A stretch of 64,000 bases of DNA. It comes from Actinomadura viridilutea. GTDB lineage: Bacteria; Actinomycetota; Actinomycetes; Streptosporangiales; Streptosporangiaceae. Positions 38,979-46,952 of this stretch are shown in pieces. Below the pieces are notes generated by a model. It worked only from the letters and a program-made list of their open reading frames with translations. It searched no databases and was not told where the DNA came from. The stretch lies in assembly GCA_003001795.1 (NCBI GenBank), contig PVNI01000021.1, forward strand, positions 1 through 64,000. Direction: 5' to 3'. Made by a program: the position numbers and the translations under genes. Within the stretch, counting starts at the first letter, position 1. Every line of letters begins with the position of its first letter.

Positions 38979-40468
38979 CGGCGACGGTCACCGAGCAGGT
39001 GTTCCGCCTTCCCGATCTCGGGGAGGGGCTGACCGAGGCGGAGATCCTCCAGTGGCGGGTGAACGTGGGGGACTTCGTCACCGTCGACCAGGTCGTGGTC
39101 GAGGTGGAGACGGCCAAGGCGGCCGTCGACGTGCCGATTCCGATGGCCGGGAAGGTCGTGCGGCTGTACGGCGAGCCGGGGACGTCCGTGGCCGTGGGCG
39201 CTCCGCTGATCGCGGTGGCCGTTCCGGACGAGCGGTACCGGGAGGAGGAGCGCGCCGGGTCGGGCAACGTCCTCGTCGGCTACGGCACCGGTGGCGGCGG
39301 GGGCCGCTCGCGCCGCCGGGCTCGCGTCCGCCAACGGCAGGATGAGCAGCCGGCCGCGTCCGGTCCTGGGAAGGCCGCCTCTTCTTCCAAGAGCGACCCG
39401 CTGCTCGGGCCTGTCTCCGCCCTGGAGGGCGGGGTGTCCGGTGCGGTGGTGCCGTCGGTGTCGACGTCCCGCCTGGCGGGGACGCCGCAGGCCGGGGAGG
39501 CCGCCAAGCCCGCGGAGACCGCGGGCGGAAAGGCGTCGGGGCCCGGACGGAAGACGGCCGCGAAGCGGATGGGCGAGGTTCCGCGGGTCATCTCGCCGTT
39601 GGTGCGGCGGCTGGCGGAGGAGCACGGTGTCGATCTGACGTTGGTGACGCCGACCGGACCGCGGGGCGTCGTGCTCCGCCGCGATGTCGAAGCCGCGATC
39701 GCCGCGTCCCGTAACGCCGAGACCGCGCAGCCTGAGGTTGCGCCGGCCGCTGCCGCGCCGTCTCACGAGAGCGCGGAGGCGGAGCGGGTGCCGCTGGTGG
39801 GAGTGCGGCGGGCCATCGCCGAGAAGCTGTCGCGCAGCAGGCGGGAGATCCCGGACGCCACCACCTGGGTGGATGTGGACGCCACGGCCTTGGTGGAGCT
39901 CAAGGAGAGCATCAACCGGGCCTGCCCCGACGCCCGGATCGGGATGCTGGCGCTGCTGGCCCGTATCTGCGTGGTCGGGTTGCGGCGCTTCCCCGAGCTG
40001 AACGCCTACGTGGACGTCGAACGGCAGGAGATCGTGCGGCTGCCGCACATCAACCTGGGGTTCGCGGCGCAGACCGATCGGGGCCTGGTGGTGCCGGTGG
40101 TGCACGACGCGCACCGGCTCACGCTGGCCGAGCTCGCCGCGCGGCTGCGGGAGCTGACGGCGGACGCGCGCGACGGCAAGCTCACGCCGCAGCAGCTCAC
40201 CGGCGGGACGTTCACGCTGAACAACTACGGCGTGTTCGGGGTGGACGGCTCCACGCCGATCATCAACCATCCCGAGGCGGCCATGCTCGGCGTCGGCCGG
40301 ATCGCCGACCGGCCGTGGGGGTACGAGGGGGAGGTGCGGCTGCGCAAGGTCACGCAGCTGTCGTTCACCTTCGACCACCGTGTGTGCGACGGCGGTGTCG
40401 CCGGGGGTTTCCTGCGCTTCGTCGCCGATTGCGTGGAACGCCCCGAGGTCCTGATCACCCACCTGTAA
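38975..40468 (+). CDS. bkdC: Dihydrolipoamide acyltransferase (E2) of the 2-oxoacid dehydrogenase
   Basis: E2 forms the core of the complex and transfers the acyl group to CoA. It has 497 residues. One lipoyl domain (about 8-83) carries the lipoyl lysine in EVETAKAAV (Lys48). The linker is rich in Ser/Ala/Gly. The E1/E3-binding domain is near 200-240 (ISPLVRRLAEEHGVDL, GPRGVVLRRDVEAAI). The catalytic domain ends with FDHRVCDGGVAGGFLRF, giving the active His and Asp. No E3 gene is in the window; E3 is normally encoded elsewhere. Confidence 0.93.
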   Translation: MTATVTEQVFRLPDLGEGLTEAEILQWRVNVGDFVTVDQVVVEVETAKAAVDVPIPMAGKVVRLYGEPGTSVAVGAPLIAVAVPDERYREEERAGSGNVLVGYGTGGGGGRSRRRARVRQRQDEQPAASGPGKAASSSKSDPLLGPVSALEGGVSGAVVPSVSTSRLAGTPQAGEAAKPAETAGGKASGPGRKTAAKRMGEVPRVISPLVRRLAEEHGVDLTLVTPTGPRGVVLRRDVEAAIAASRNAETAQPEVAPAAAAPSHESAEAERVPLVGVRRAIAEKLSRSRREIPDATTWVDVDATALVELKESINRACPDARIGMLALLARICVVGLRRFPELNAYVDVERQEIVRLPHINLGFAAQTDRGLVVPVVHDAHRLTLAELAARLRELTADARDGKLTPQQLTGGTFTLNNYGVFGVDGSTPIINHPEAAMLGVGRIADRPWGYEGEVRLRKVTQLSFTFDHRVCDGGVAGGFLRFVADCVERPEVLITHL

Positions 40469-40937
40469 GCGGCGACCGTCCTCCTTGGGCGGGCCGCCTC
40501 GGCTCGCAGACGACACATCGTCGCCGAGCAGCGGGTAACCGGTCGGGACGTGCCAAGACCGCCGTGGGGCGGGGTGCGGAGCAGCGCCCCACTCCGCGCC
40601 GCCGCCCCACGGCAAGCCGTCCGGACGAGAGGACGGCCAGGCGCTGTCGCCACGTCCGCCGCCCGATCGTGTCCCATTGCAACTGCGGGAAGAGGTCCAC
40701 CGACGGCCCGAGGCTGGACGCGGTTCCGCCCGCGTCATCGAGTCGGTGAGCTGCGCCTTCCGCTGGCTCCGACCGGCGCTGCATCGCCGTTGCGTCCTGA
40801 AGCCGGCGACGCCAGAGGTGTCGGTGCTGATCGCCAGTGTCCCCGGGCATGGCCGACCGCGTGAGCGACGCTGAGATCGATGACCCGATCCGCCGCCTCG
40901 AGGCCTTGGAATGGATCCGCCATGCTCGGTTTTCCCT
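40469..40937. other. Gap after bkdC, mostly without features
   Basis: 470 bases with a strong hairpin (listed separately) and no supported gene. Short frames around 40700-40860 on both strands lack homology and bias. Confidence 0.5.
40561..40613 (+). terminator. Large hairpin after the bkd operon
   Basis: gccgtggggcgg (40561-40572) pairs exactly with ccgccccacggc (40602-40613). Inner partial pairing (tgcggag with ctccgcg) leaves a small loop. Confidence 0.7.
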
Positions 40938-41351
40938 TCACGTCGGCTTGTCCAGGAAGCGCTGTAGCCACCTTCGACGCCGAGCCTCATGGCGACCTTG
41001 TGACACGGTGGGCGACGGTGCCCGAGACGGCGGTGTCGTGCACGGACGTGGGGGCGTGGGAGGGGACCAGAGGCCCGCTGTCATTCCAGCAGCCCCTGGC
41101 GTGGCCGGGGCCTGCGGTGGGAGGACGTGTGGGATGCCCGCGTTCTCCAGATGCCGCCGCAGCTCGTCGGGGTCGTGTGCCTCCACCATGCGGACGGCGC
41201 CCGAACGATCGCGCCAGGCCGCCCACAGGCTTCCGGTGAACTCCCCGTGCCAGATCATCGCCCGGGGGAACCGGGCGCGCAGCGCGGCGAGCACGCAGTC
41301 GACGTCGACCTCGGCCGCCCACGAGCGCACGCCGATCGCCGGCGCGGTCAC
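40938..41351 (-). CDS. Unknown small protein, second gene of a coupled pair
   Basis: 137 residues, no recognised family. The N-terminal half (EVDVDCVLAALRARFPRAMI and WHGEFTGSLWAAWRD) looks like a compact alpha/beta domain. It continues MVEAHDPDELRRHLENAG. The C-terminal third is Pro/Arg-rich and low in complexity. It overlaps the upstream gene by ATGA, so the two are coupled. It is divergent, as a pair, from an HTH regulator. Pairs like this recur beside HTH genes in actinomycete accessory regions, from memory, without known function. Confidence 0.6.
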   Translation of the reverse strand: MTAPAIGVRSWAAEVDVDCVLAALRARFPRAMIWHGEFTGSLWAAWRDRSGAVRMVEAHDPDELRRHLENAGIPHVLPPQAPATPGAAGMTAGLWSPPTPPRPCTTPPSRAPSPTVSQGRHEARRRRWLQRFLDKPT

Positions 41352-41659
41352 GACGACGACTCCGGCCGCCGCGACAGACAGGCGTGGATGTACATGGCGG
41401 CGTCTTCCACCTGGTCGGCCGGGGCGATCGGCTCACCCCACGAGGTGAAGAACCACAGTGTCCCGCCGTCCTCGGCACGCGGTCGGCACGACACCGTGTC
41501 CGACGCGTACCGGCTGTCGTCGCAGCACCCCGGGACGTCCTTGTTCACCACGCGCAGCCCGCGCGGCGTTGTGGTGACTGCGAGCCGCCGCGCGGACAGA
41601 TTCATTGCCAATGCGGCCAACGGGCCAGAGTGGTCGAATTCGCCCGTACGATCGTTCAT
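41348..41659 (-). CDS. Unknown small protein, first gene of a coupled pair
   Basis: 103 residues of unknown function. Visible are NLSARRLAVTTTPRGLRVVN, a cysteine-containing segment VPGCCDDSRYASDTVSCRPR, and an aromatic core GGTLWFFTSWGEPIAPADQV. The last reads like a short beta-sheet protein. ATG 41659 is chosen because the upstream extension is not protein-like; AAGGA lies 11 bases upstream. It is the promoter-proximal gene of the pair, facing the HTH gene across 211 bases. Confidence 0.6.
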   Translation of the reverse strand: MNDRTGEFDHSGPLAALAMNLSARRLAVTTTPRGLRVVNKDVPGCCDDSRYASDTVSCRPRAEDGGTLWFFTSWGEPIAPADQVEDAAMYIHACLSRRPESSS

Positions 41660-41870
41660 GGCCGGAGGGTCCTTCCGGTCAAGGCCCCGGCCGACGCCGC
41701 ACTCGTCGTTCCGGGGCCGTCCTGTCTTCGGGGATGACGTCGAAGCCGTCCATCGTTCGTTGGGCAGATCGACGTCGCGAGTCACACATTGCCGCCGGGC
41801 AACAATTTCGGCAATGGCCGCATGCGGCATTCGCTTTGCCGTCGCGCGGCAATGAGCGACAATGCGGCGC

Positions 41871-42848
41871 ATGGCGAACCGCATCCCTGCCGCCCGCCGA
41901 CGCGAGATCGAACGCAAGGCCACGGAAATTCGCCTTGACGGCATCCGCCGCGGGCTGGCCACGGAAGAAATCGTTGATCGTATGCTGCGCGCGCTCGGCC
42001 CTGAGCTGTTCCCTCTGGAAGCGTGGCGTCTTGCGAACGGCTGGTCTCGTGCGGAGGTGTCGGCGCGCTTGGACTCGCTCTACGAACGCGATGGACTCGC
42101 CCCGCCCGGCATCGATGCGGCCACGCTGTGCCGTTGGGAGCATGGCGAGCGCCGCCCCAGCGAAGAGCGAATCGACTACCTGTGCCGCCTCTACCGCACC
42201 CGGCCGGATCGGCTCGGCTACGGCACCGACCACACCCCCGGTGAGGTCGGCCATCTCCAGCGCGCGGGCATCATCGACGCCTACCCGCACACCACCGAGG
42301 AATCCGAGCACGATCTGATCAGCCGCATTCGCAACGCGCGCGAGCGGATCAACATGTTCGGACTTACCCGAAATTTCTATGCGCGCGAGGACGTATTGCC
42401 GGTATTTGCGGAGAAAGCGGCGGCCGGGGTGCCGGTCCAGCTGTTCATCATGGATCCCTACTGCGACTCGCGCCGTGATCGGTACCGGATCGAGCCCGCC
42501 GAGGCCGCGATGGAAGATCCTGACCGTTACGTCCGCGAGGTGCTGCGCCCCCTCAGCGCGGCTGCGGCCCGTCACGAACGGCTTCGGATCTTCCTTTACA
42601 ACTTCCCGTGCTCGTTCGCGATCGAAGAGATCGACGACGTCTGTCGGGTGATGCTGTACGGGCACGGCAAGCGCGGCACGCAGGGGCCGATCGTGACGTT
42701 CGCCGAGGGGTCCTCGTCCCACGCCTACTTTGTGGACCAGATCCGCTGGTTGGAGCGACTGTCGCAGGGTGACACCCCCGAGCCGTGGGCGTCCAAGGGA
42801 ATTCGCGTCACCCCCCTCAACGTGGACGCGCTGTCGCCCCGGCTCTAG
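41871..42848 (+). CDS. HTH (XRE-type) regulator with a DUF5919-like C-terminal domain
   Basis: 325 residues. An N-terminal helical part (about 1-45) precedes a Cro/C1-type HTH, WRLANGWSRAEVSARLDSLY, that runs to TLCRWEHGERRPSEERIDYL. The C-terminal domain starts at SEHDLISRIRNARERINMFG and includes VFAEKAAAGVPVQLFIMDPY and FAIEEIDDVCRVMLYGHGKR. It has the strand-rich look of domains that sense or process a small ligand in HTH proteins (DUF5919/phospholipase-D-like; a memory-based guess). ATG 41862 is an alternative start; no strong ribosome site is visible, so the mRNA may be leaderless. Confidence 0.7.
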   Translation: MANRIPAARRREIERKATEIRLDGIRRGLATEEIVDRMLRALGPELFPLEAWRLANGWSRAEVSARLDSLYERDGLAPPGIDAATLCRWEHGERRPSEERIDYLCRLYRTRPDRLGYGTDHTPGEVGHLQRAGIIDAYPHTTEESEHDLISRIRNARERINMFGLTRNFYAREDVLPVFAEKAAAGVPVQLFIMDPYCDSRRDRYRIEPAEAAMEDPDRYVREVLRPLSAAAARHERLRIFLYNFPCSFAIEEIDDVCRVMLYGHGKRGTQGPIVTFAEGSSSHAYFVDQIRWLERLSQGDTPEPWASKGIRVTPLNVDALSPRL

Positions 42849-43358
42849 AGGCGGGGTCGCACCCCGATGCCGTCGAACAGGGTGCGTTGTCCTTCTTCTG
42901 GAGTCCTCATCACCCCTAGAGAGATCACAACGAGCGTCAGTAGCCGCGTCGCTTTGGTCCGTCGTGGTCCTTATCACCCTGGAGGGAGCGCCATGCGGCT
43001 AGCCGTCCGCCACCTGGGACGAGAAGACGCTGGCTTTCTGGCAAGACCCCTAGGCGACACAGCGCTCGTCGAGTCCGGGGCCGCTTTGAGTTGTGGGGGC
43101 GACCAGTCAATCCGCGTCGCATGCCGTATAGGCGGGGACACAATGGATGGCACGGTGACTGAGGGGCAGGGAGCACCAGGCGGATCGGTCACCCCATCGG
43201 GTGTTGCGCCGCGGATAGGCACGACGGGCAACGACGGCCGCACCAGGAGCCGTGCCGCCGGAGCATCGAGACCTGCCGCCGGCTCGGGCGAGAGGTCTGC
43301 GGCCGTGCCGGGGACGCGCCTGCCGTCCGCGCCATCTCGCATAGTGACTGAGAGGTAG
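42849..43358 (+). other. Spacer with a possible 71-residue ORF
   Basis: Between the two HTH genes there is one possible small gene, ATG 43143 to TAG 43358, starting MDGTVTEGQGAPGG. It is Gly/Ser/Arg-rich with a weak GGGG ribosome site. It ends four bases before the next ATG, which suggests coupling. No homology is recognised. The preceding 290 bases show nothing defensible. Confidence 0.3.
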
Positions 43359-43362
43359 CGCG

Positions 43363-44426
43363 ATGGCCATTGCCGAGGGGGGCGGAGGATCGGTGCGCGG
43401 CTGCGTGCTGAGCGTGAGCGACGCCGCTGGTCGAAGCCGGAAATGGCTCGTCGGCTCGCCGAGCATGTGTCCGAGCAATGCCCTGACCTGGACACGCTGA
43501 TCTCGTACGTCAAGCGGTGGGAGGCGGGCAAGGTCGGCGTCAGCGATCGTTACCGGGTTGCGTATGCCGCCGCGTTCGGAATGGGCGTGGATGATCTGTT
43601 CGATCTTGATGCGGGTGCTCGGTCTTCTTTGTGGCGTCCGGCGGGTTTGAACGGCGAATTCACGCCGGATGACGAGGAGCGGCTGACTCTGGTGTCGCTG
43701 CGTCCGGCCCGGCTGGATTCAGGCACGCTGGAGACTTTGGCGACCGTGCTCGCCGCGCAGCGGCGGCTGGAGGACGCGGTCGGCGCCGCAGCCCTTCTGG
43801 CCCCTGTGGCGGGGCAGCTTGACGTGCTCATGGTGATGCTTCGGGACGCCTCCGGGCCGTTGCGAGATCAGCTGGGCCGGATCGTGGCCGAATGGACCGT
43901 CTACACCGGGTGGCTGCACGCGGCGCTCCGGCGGGACGCTCAGGCGCTGGCGTTGTTCGGGCGCGGGGAGGAACTCGCCGACGAGTTCGGGGACGGCACC
44001 ATCGCGGCCGTCGCGACGAGCTTCCGCGGGTATGTCGCCCGCCGGCAGGGACGCCCTCACGCGGTCGTCCGCGCGGCCAGCGCGGCCCTGGCGACGCCCG
44101 GCGGCCACCCTGTTCAGCGGACGTTCGACCAGTTGCAGGCCGCTCAGGGGTACGCGGCTCTTGGGGACGTTGAGCGGGCGCGGCGGTTGCTCGACTCGGC
44201 CGCCGAGCGGGCCGCCGACGGTGTTGAGCCGCCGCCCCCGGTGTACTGGTATTCGGAGGCGTTCTTCCAGCTCAACATCGGGATGGTGCTCGGCGACATC
44301 GGCGAGTACTCGGACGCGGCCGCGCTGCTGGGTGAGGGGTTGCGCGCCATGCCCCCTGAGCAGGCGGGGGCGGAGTGGCTCGGGGAGTACAGGGCCGCGT
44401 TCGACCGGGCGCGGGACCGGGCCTGA
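43363..44426 (+). CDS. XRE-family regulator with TPR-like repeats, apparent frameshift at the start
   Basis: From ATG 43443 the frame is intact, but the HTH clearly begins upstream in that frame: GRRIGARLRAERERRRWSKP then EMARRLAEHVSEQ. That upstream part has no start codon. In the next frame, ATG 43363 (MAIAEGG) has GAGAGG seven bases upstream. One extra G in the six-G run at 43377-43382 would join them into about 355 residues. The rest has VKRWEAGKVGVSDRYRVAYA and helical repeats to the end (LQAAQGYAALGDVERARRLL, FFQLNIGMVLGDIGEYSDAA). Either a sequencing slip or a real inactivating deletion. Confidence 0.65.
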
Positions 44427-44461
44427 CGTCGCGGGCGGTGAGAAAAAATCTTCGCGGGGGA

Positions 44462-44488
44462 TGTCGAGGTGTGCGCGCCGGCTCCGAC
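44462..44488 (+). promoter_or_regulatory. Candidate ECF42 promoter
   Basis: TGTCGA (44462-44467), a 17-base spacer and CGAC (44485-44488) match, from memory, the motif described for ECF42 sigma factors. It stands 52 bases before the DGPF gene, as autoregulation would require. Confidence 0.5.
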
Positions 44489-44539
44489 TCGTTGACGGAG
44501 GGCGCCGCCGGGGCGCTCCGCCCGTGAAGGAGGCCGACC

Positions 44540-44902
44540 GTGAAATACATGATCATCATTTACGGCAACCAGGAGCTGTGGGACTCGTTCTCCGCCGAGG
44601 AGTTCCAGAAGGCGGTCGCCGAGCAGGACGCGTTCAACCGCAAATTCGCCGAGACGGGCGAGCTGCTCGGCGCGTACGGCAACGCCGACGCGTCCCAGGC
44701 GAAGACCGTGCGGGTCCGCGACGGGGTGCCGGCCGTGACCGACGGCCCGTACCTGGAGACCAAGGAGTACATGGCCAGCTGGTACCTGGTCGACGTGGAG
44801 AGCGAGGAACGCGCCCTGGAGATCGCCGCCGAGGTGCCGTACGCGTCGATCGGGGCGGTCGAGGTGTGGCCGATCTTGCATGAGGCGGCCGACGGCGAGT
44901 GA
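44540..44902 (+). CDS. YCII/DGPF-domain protein
   Basis: 120 residues, a single YCII-related (DGPF) domain. It has KYMIIIYGNQELWDSFSAEE, the DGP signature in VTDGPYLETKEYMASWYLVD and ERALEIAAEVPYASIGAVEV. Proteins of this type accompany ECF42 sigma factors and are thought to be their targets or modulators; the biochemical role is unknown. GTG 44540 follows GAAGGAGG. It overlaps the sigma gene by four bases. Confidence 0.9.
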   Translation: MKYMIIIYGNQELWDSFSAEEFQKAVAEQDAFNRKFAETGELLGAYGNADASQAKTVRVRDGVPAVTDGPYLETKEYMASWYLVDVESEERALEIAAEVPYASIGAVEVWPILHEAADGE

Positions 44903-46158
44903 CCGCGGAACGGTTGGAGGACCTGCTGCGCCCGCTGGCGCCGCAGGTCCTCGGCGCGTTGATGCGCCGGTACGGCCAGTTCGAGGGCTGTGAGGACGCG
45001 GTCCAGGAGGCGCTGCTGGCGGCGGCCGTGCAGTGGCCCCAGGAGGGCGTGCCGGACAACCCTTACGGGTGGCTGGTCACCGTCGCCACGCGGCGGTTCA
45101 CCGACTGGGTGCGCAGCGAGGCGGCCCGGCGGCGCCGTGAGGACGCGGAGCTGCTCGCCACCCCGCCGTCGATGTTCGTCGCCGCCCCCGCCGACCAGCC
45201 GCCCGCGGACGGGCACGACGACACGCTGACGCTGCTGTTCCTGTGCTGCCATCCGTCGCTGTCCCCTGCGTCGCAGGTCGCGTTGACGCTGCGGGCGGTC
45301 GGCGGGCTGACCACGGCGGAGATCGCGCACGCCTTCTTCGTCCCGGAGGCGACGATGGCGCAGCGGATCAGCAGGGCCAAGCGAACGGTTCGGGAAGCGG
45401 GCGGCCGGTTCGCCCTCCCGCCGCCCGAGGAGCGCGCCGACCGGCTGAAGGCGGTCCTGCACGTCCTCTACCTGATGTTCAACGAGGGCTACACGACCAG
45501 CTCCGGCGACGCGCTGCAGCGTCCCGACCTCACCGCGGAGGCGCTGCGGCTGACCCGTCTGCTGCACCGCCTGCTGCCGGACGAACACGAGGCGGCCGGG
45601 CTGCTGGCGCTGATGCTGCTCACCGAGGCGCGGCGGGACGCCCGCACCGGGGACGACGGGTCGCTCATCCCGTTGGAGGAGCAGGACCGCGGCCGGTGGG
45701 ACCGGGAGCTGATCGCCGAGGGCGTCGACCTCGTCTCCGCGACGCTGGCGCGCACCCGGGCGCTCGGCCCGTTCCAGCTCCAGGCGGCGATCGCCGCTGT
45801 GCACGACGAGGCGGCGTCCGTGGAGGAGACCGACTGGCCGCAGATCCTCGCGCTGTATGAGCTGCTCGAACGGGTCGCGCCGAATCCGATGGTGACGCTC
45901 AACAAGGCCGTCGCCGTCGCGATGGTGCACGGTGCCCAGGCGGGTCTGCGGATCGTGGACGAGCTGGAGGCCGATGACCGCATGGCACGGCATCACCGGC
46001 TGCATGCCGTCCGCGCGCATCTGCTGGAGAGGGCGGGGCGGCCAAGGGAGGCGCGCGAGGCGTTCCGTGCGGCGGCGCGCCTGGCGACGAACCTGCCCGA
46101 GCAGCGTTACCTGCGGCTGCGCGCGGCGACGCTGTCCTCTGACAGCGCGGATGGGTGA
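44899..46158 (+). CDS. ECF42-type RNA polymerase sigma factor with C-terminal TPR-like extension
   Basis: 419 residues. Sigma region 2 spans about 1-85 (VLGALMRRYGQFEGCEDAVQ, YGWLVTVATRRFTDWVRSEA) and region 4 about 115-175 (LTLRAVGGLTTAEIAHAFFV). It is followed by a 200-residue extension (MFNEGYTTSSGDALQRPDLT to RERRREAREAFRAA-like repeats) that is the ECF42 hallmark. No anti-sigma factor is adjacent, which is normal for this group. The extension is required for activity in a studied relative. Coupled GTGA overlap with the DGPF gene. Confidence 0.92.
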   Translation: MTAERLEDLLRPLAPQVLGALMRRYGQFEGCEDAVQEALLAAAVQWPQEGVPDNPYGWLVTVATRRFTDWVRSEAARRRREDAELLATPPSMFVAAPADQPPADGHDDTLTLLFLCCHPSLSPASQVALTLRAVGGLTTAEIAHAFFVPEATMAQRISRAKRTVREAGGRFALPPPEERADRLKAVLHVLYLMFNEGYTTSSGDALQRPDLTAEALRLTRLLHRLLPDEHEAAGLLALMLLTEARRDARTGDDGSLIPLEEQDRGRWDRELIAEGVDLVSATLARTRALGPFQLQAAIAAVHDEAASVEETDWPQILALYELLERVAPNPMVTLNKAVAVAMVHGAQAGLRIVDELEADDRMARHHRLHAVRAHLLERAGRPREAREAFRAAARLATNLPEQRYLRLRAATLSSDSADG

Positions 46159-46172
46159 GCCGGGCCGTCCGG

Positions 46173-46829
46173 CTAGGGCTGCGTGTTGTCGGCGTTGGCG
46201 GCGGGGGTCTGCGCGTCTGCGGGGTGGGGGCGGCGGACGCCGGTGAAGGCGATCTTGCAGACGGTGTCGGCGAGTTCGGCGGCGCTGCGGCGTCCCTGCG
46301 GGCGGTACCACTCGACCAGGGAGTTGACCATGCCGAACAGCAGCCGGCTGGTGATCGCCGGGTCGACGTCGGGGCGGATGTCGCCTTCGGCGACGGCCTG
46401 GGCGACCAGGTCGGCGACCATCCGGTCGAACTCGCGGCGGCGGGCCAGGGCGCGGCGCTCGACGGGGGTGTTGCCGCGCACCCGCAGCAGCAGGGTGACG
46501 AACGGCAGCCGGTCGACCAGGACGGTCACGCTGGCGCGCACCAGGTGCTCCAGGCGGTCGACGGCGCGTCCCTCCACGGCCGCGGCCTCGTCGGCGGCGG
46601 CGAACAGCCCGTCGAGGGCGCGGTCGACGGCCAGGCGCAGCAGCTCGTCCTTGCCGGAGACGTGGTGGTAGATGGCGGACTTGCTGATGCCGAGCCGCTT
46701 GGACAGCTCGTCCATGCTGGTGCCGTCGTAGCCGCGCTCGTTGAACACCTTGACGGCGATCTGGAGCAGGGAGTCCTTGTCGTAGCCGGGACGGCCCCGC
46801 CGCGTCTGCCGTTCGTCCGCCGTGGTCAC
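46173..46829 (-). CDS. paaR: TetR-family repressor of the phenylacetate operon
   Basis: 218 residues. The TetR HTH is LLQIAVKVFNERGYDGTSMD and ELSKRLGISKSAIYHHVSGK (about 17-60). The C-terminal ligand domain ends FGMVNSLVEWYRPQG. GTG 46829 is chosen by homology; the upstream extension is not protein-like. It is divergent from paaZ with a palindrome between, as for PaaR of actinobacteria, which is released by phenylacetyl-CoA. Its 3' end faces the end of the sigma gene 14 bases away. Confidence 0.85.
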   Translation of the reverse strand: MTTADERQTRRGRPGYDKDSLLQIAVKVFNERGYDGTSMDELSKRLGISKSAIYHHVSGKDELLRLAVDRALDGLFAAADEAAAVEGRAVDRLEHLVRASVTVLVDRLPFVTLLLRVRGNTPVERRALARRREFDRMVADLVAQAVAEGDIRPDVDPAITSRLLFGMVNSLVEWYRPQGRRSAAELADTVCKIAFTGVRRPHPADAQTPAANADNTQP

Positions 46830-46889
46830 GCCGCCCAGTATCGCAGGCTCCGGGACGGGACCGGGCCTGGCGTGAGCTCGTGCCACGGG

Positions 46890-46920
46890 TTACTATCCCA
46901 ACTGAACGTCCGGTCAGTAA
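46890..46920. promoter_or_regulatory. Candidate PaaR operator
   Basis: Between paaR and paaZ, actgaacgtccggtcagt (46901-46918) is an imperfect palindrome with perfect outer arms actga/tcagt. The wider ttac/gtaa pair spans 46890-46920. It lies 33 bases before the paaZ start. Confidence 0.6.
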
Positions 46921-46952
46921 TTCGGGTCGGAAGACGAGGTGAGGAGGCCCGT

